From: Tabrizicola soli
GTDB taxonomy: Bacteria > Pseudomonadota > Alphaproteobacteria > Rhodobacterales > Rhodobacteraceae
Assembly (NCBI RefSeq): GCF_015999335.1
Contig: NZ_JAEACP010000025.1
Span: forward strand, 1-64,000
Direction of reading: 5' to 3'
Length of the DNA stretch: 64,000 bases
The translations under genes and the position numbers were made by a program. How positions within the stretch are numbered: the first letter of the stretch is position 1; each line of letters begins with the position of its first letter. The notes under the pieces were generated by a model. It had not been told where the DNA came from. It worked only from the letters and a program-made list of their open reading frames with translations, and did no database searches. This document shows, one piece after another, positions 61,932 to 64,000 of the stretch.

Positions 61932-62344
61932 GCGAGGTCCTCCATGCCAGCTGTGTCGCGCTGGACGGGCGCGGACTGCTGATCCTGGGGCCTTCCGGCT
62001 CGGGCAAGTCGGCGCTGGCGCTGCGGCTGATGGCGCTTGGCGCAAGGCTGGTGGCCGATGACCGGACCGAGGTCGCGGTGGAGGCGGGCCGCCTGGTCGC
62101 CCGTTGCCCGGCTCCCCTCAAGGGCCTGATCGAGGCGCGGGGGGTGGGCCTTCTGCGTGCGCCGCCGCTGGACGAGGCCGGGATCGTGCTGGTCGCGGAC
62201 CTGGGCCAGGTCGAGGAGCACCGCCTGCCGCCCCGGCGCAGCATCACAATCCTGGGATGCGAGGCCGAGCTTGTGCTGCAGGTGCCGAATGACCATTTCA
62301 CCGCTGCCCTGATGCTTTATCTTCAGCAGGGACGGCAGGCCTGA
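61928..62344 (+). CDS. hprK: HPr kinase/phosphorylase, short alphaproteobacterial form
   Basis: This 138-residue protein is the C-terminal kinase half of HprK only, with Walker A GPSGSGKS (21-28) and [20 protein letters not shown]. Short HprK proteins without the N-terminal domain are usual in alphaproteobacteria. It phosphorylates HPr on serine. The GTG start overlaps the chvG stop by 4 bp, tying ChvGI to the regulatory PTS. Confidence 0.93.
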   Translation: MSEVLHASCVALDGRGLLILGPSGSGKSALALRLMALGARLVADDRTEVAVEAGRLVARCPAPLKGLIEARGVGLLRAPPLDEAGIVLVADLGQVEEHRLPPRRSITILGCEAELVLQVPNDHFTAALMLYLQQGRQA

Positions 62345-62363
62345 CCCTGCAACGGACCGAAGG

Positions 62364-63272
62364 ATGATGCCCGAACCCGATCACCGTCTGATCCTCGTCA
62401 CCGGACCCTCTGGCGCCGGGCGGACGACGGCCATCCGCGTGCTCGAGGATCTTGGCTATGAAGGGATCGACAATATCCCGCTGTCGCTGGTCCCGCGGCT
62501 GATCGAAGGCTCGCCGCTGGGCCGGCCGATCTCGCTGGGCCTCGACGTGCGCAACCGCGACTTCAACGCCACCGCCCTGATCGAGCTGATCGACCGCCTG
62601 ACCCGCAATCCCCGCGTCGCGCTGGAGATCCTGTATCTGGACTGTGCGCCGGGGGTCCTGATCCAGCGCTTCTCGGAAACCCGCCGCCGCCATCCGCTTG
62701 CCCCGTCCGACACCCCGGCGCAGGGGGTGGAGCGCGAGCTCGACCTGCTTGCCCCGATCCGCGCCCGTGCCGATCACCTGATCGACACGACCGACCTGAC
62801 CCAGCACGACCTGAAGGCCGATCTTGCCGCCCTGTTCGACATCATGCCGTCGGGGCGGCTGTCGGTCTCGGTCCAGTCCTTCAGCTACAAGCGCGGGATC
62901 CCGCGCGGCGTGGACATGATCTTCGACTGCCGCTTCCTGGCGAATCCGCACTGGGTGACCGAGCTGAGCCCGCTGGACGGGCGCGATCCGCAGGTGGCCG
63001 CCTATGTCCGCAGCGACCCGCGCTTTGCCGAGTTCTTCCAGCGGTTGCGGGACCTGCTGCTGTTTCTGCTTCCGGCGCATCTCGATGAGGGCAAGGCGCA
63101 TCTGACCATCGGTTTCGGCTGTACCGGAGGGCAACACCGTTCGGTCGCCGTCACCGAAATGATGGCCAATGCGCTTGCAGAAAAGGGCTGGGCGGTGTCA
63201 AAACGTCACCGGGAACTGGAACGCAGGGGCGCAGTCGCGCAGTCCGAGGCAATGAGGGTGGCAGGCGCGTGA
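62364..63272 (+). CDS. rapZ: RNase adapter protein RapZ
   Basis: This 302-residue YvcJ/RapZ-family protein has P-loop-like [12 protein letters not shown] in which the usual Lys is Arg (about residue 20), [24 protein letters not shown] and the C-terminal [18 protein letters not shown]. In E. coli RapZ controls GlmZ sRNA decay; in this group it is encoded with hprK and PTS proteins. Overlaps the EIIA gene by 4 bp. Confidence 0.93.
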   Translation: MMPEPDHRLILVTGPSGAGRTTAIRVLEDLGYEGIDNIPLSLVPRLIEGSPLGRPISLGLDVRNRDFNATALIELIDRLTRNPRVALEILYLDCAPGVLIQRFSETRRRHPLAPSDTPAQGVERELDLLAPIRARADHLIDTTDLTQHDLKADLAALFDIMPSGRLSVSVQSFSYKRGIPRGVDMIFDCRFLANPHWVTELSPLDGRDPQVAAYVRSDPRFAEFFQRLRDLLLFLLPAHLDEGKAHLTIGFGCTGGQHRSVAVTEMMANALAEKGWAVSKRHRELERRGAVAQSEAMRVAGA

Positions 63273-63664
63273 TCGGTATCGTGATCGTGGCACATGGCGG
63301 TCTGGCGCGGGAATATCTCTCGGCGGTCGAGCATGTGGTCGGCAAGCAGGACGGCGTCCGCGCGATCGCGATCGAGGATGACCACGACCGCGTGGCCAAA
63401 CAGGCCGAGATCTGCGACGCCGCCAATGCCGTCGATACCGGGCAGGGCGTGGTGCTGGTCACCGACATGTTCGGCGGCTCGCCTTCCAACCTGTCGCTGC
63501 CGGCCTGCGCCACCACGGGCCGCCGCATCCTTTACGGCGCGAACCTGCCGATGCTGATCAAGCTGGCCAAGTCGCGCGACATGCCCGTTCCCGAAGCGGT
63601 GGCGGCCGCTCTGGACGCGGGCCGCAAATACATCAACGCACTCGATCTTGGCGGTGGGGCCTGA
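63269..63664 (+). CDS. PTS system EIIA-mannose-type protein
   Basis: This 131-residue EIIA-Man-fold protein has the phospho-acceptor His9 in [10 protein letters not shown] and [13 protein letters not shown]. No EIIB/EIIC gene adjoins it, so it is a regulatory PTS component taking phosphate from HPr. The GTG start overlaps rapZ. Confidence 0.92.
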   Translation: MIGIVIVAHGGLAREYLSAVEHVVGKQDGVRAIAIEDDHDRVAKQAEICDAANAVDTGQGVVLVTDMFGGSPSNLSLPACATTGRRILYGANLPMLIKLAKSRDMPVPEAVAAALDAGRKYINALDLGGGA

Positions 63665-63665
63665 C

Positions 63666-63932
63666 ATGATGCGCACTTTCCGTATCGTGAACGAAAAAGG
63701 CCTGCATGCCCGGGCCAGCGCGAAATTCGTCGAAGTGGTCGAATCCCACGATGCCCAGGCCTCGGTCGCCCGCGACGGGATGGAGGTCTCGGGCGATTCG
63801 ATCATGGGCCTGCTGATGCTGGGCGCCTCACGCGGGACGACGATCGACGTCACGACCTCGGGCGCCGAGGCGGTGAAACTCGCCGATGCGCTGGAGGCCC
63901 TTGTTGCGGCCCGGTTCGGAGAGGACTATTGA
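63666..63932 (+). CDS. phosphocarrier protein HPr
   Basis: This 88-residue HPr has the active His in EKGLHARASAKF (His14) and the serine phosphorylation region GDSIMGLLMLGAS, the target of HprK. ATG at 63666 is 1 bp after the EIIA stop. Enzyme I probably lies further right, beyond the window. Confidence 0.94.
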   Translation: MMRTFRIVNEKGLHARASAKFVEVVESHDAQASVARDGMEVSGDSIMGLLMLGASRGTTIDVTTSGAEAVKLADALEALVAARFGEDY

Positions 63933-63980
63933 GCGATGATGCCGCGACTCTGTCGCGGCGCCTCCGGGGATAGCCGTTTC

Positions 63981-64000
63981 GTGACCGACCATAGCCAGAT
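63981..64000 (+). CDS. possible start of a further gene (partial)
   Basis: GTGACCGACCATAGCCAG could start a gene that runs out of the window, but only six codons are visible and the ribosome site is unclear. Confidence 0.2.

Overview
The window is GC-rich chromosomal DNA from an alphaproteobacterium. It is most likely a member of the Rhodobacteraceae (Rhodobacter/Paracoccus-like). The signs are the codon use, the chvI-chvG-hprK-rapZ-EIIA-HPr block with pckA divergent, the lepB-rnc-era-recO block, three deformylase genes before fmt, and a single bifunctional Rsh behind rpoZ. No tRNA, rRNA, CRISPR array, phage module or origin was seen.

Left edge (1-4.9 kb): the tail of an IS481-type transposase ends exactly where an IS5-family element (two-frame transposase, -1 frameshift) has inserted. 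Chromosomal smc and a strong terminator follow.

Methylated-amine island (about 5.2-31.9 kb): this is a compact pathway for trimethylamine to ammonium plus C1 units. Tmm oxidises TMA to TMAO, Tdm splits TMAO to dimethylamine and formaldehyde, and the four-part heme-dependent DmmDABC demethylates dimethylamine to methylamine. GmaS, MgsABC and MgdABCD run the gamma-glutamylmethylamide/N-methylglutamate cycle. Two APC-type permeases (one in a tight operon with three very small membrane proteins), a DMT exporter, a universal stress protein, a truncated hemoglobin, an XRE-cupin regulator and a GlxA/AraC regulator lie among the enzymes. A similar 19-bp motif lies upstream of two of the operons.

Housekeeping region (31.9-53.1 kb): cell-wall enzymes (MltB-type transglycosylase, L,D-transpeptidase), cobalamin CbiB, a PatB-type lyase, def-def-def-fmt, a TetR/TRIC/rnhA/DUF3429 group, ispH, a VTT membrane protein with a decayed partial copy beside it, a NYN protein, folK, rpoZ-rsh, pdxJ-acpS-lepB-rnc and era.

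Right part (53.2-64 kb): DUF1491, recO, an MFS permease, a probable methylsuccinyl-CoA dehydrogenase (ethylmalonyl-CoA pathway), PEP carboxykinase, and divergent from it the ChvI/ChvG two-component system leading into the regulatory PTS genes (hprK, rapZ, EIIA, HPr). Methylsuccinyl-CoA dehydrogenase and PckA would link C2/C4 carbon assimilation to gluconeogenesis.

Two families of intergenic palindromic elements are scattered in the window: four copies of a 58-72 bp imperfect palindrome at gene 3' ends, and two copies of a double hairpin whose stem sequences differ while the structure is kept.
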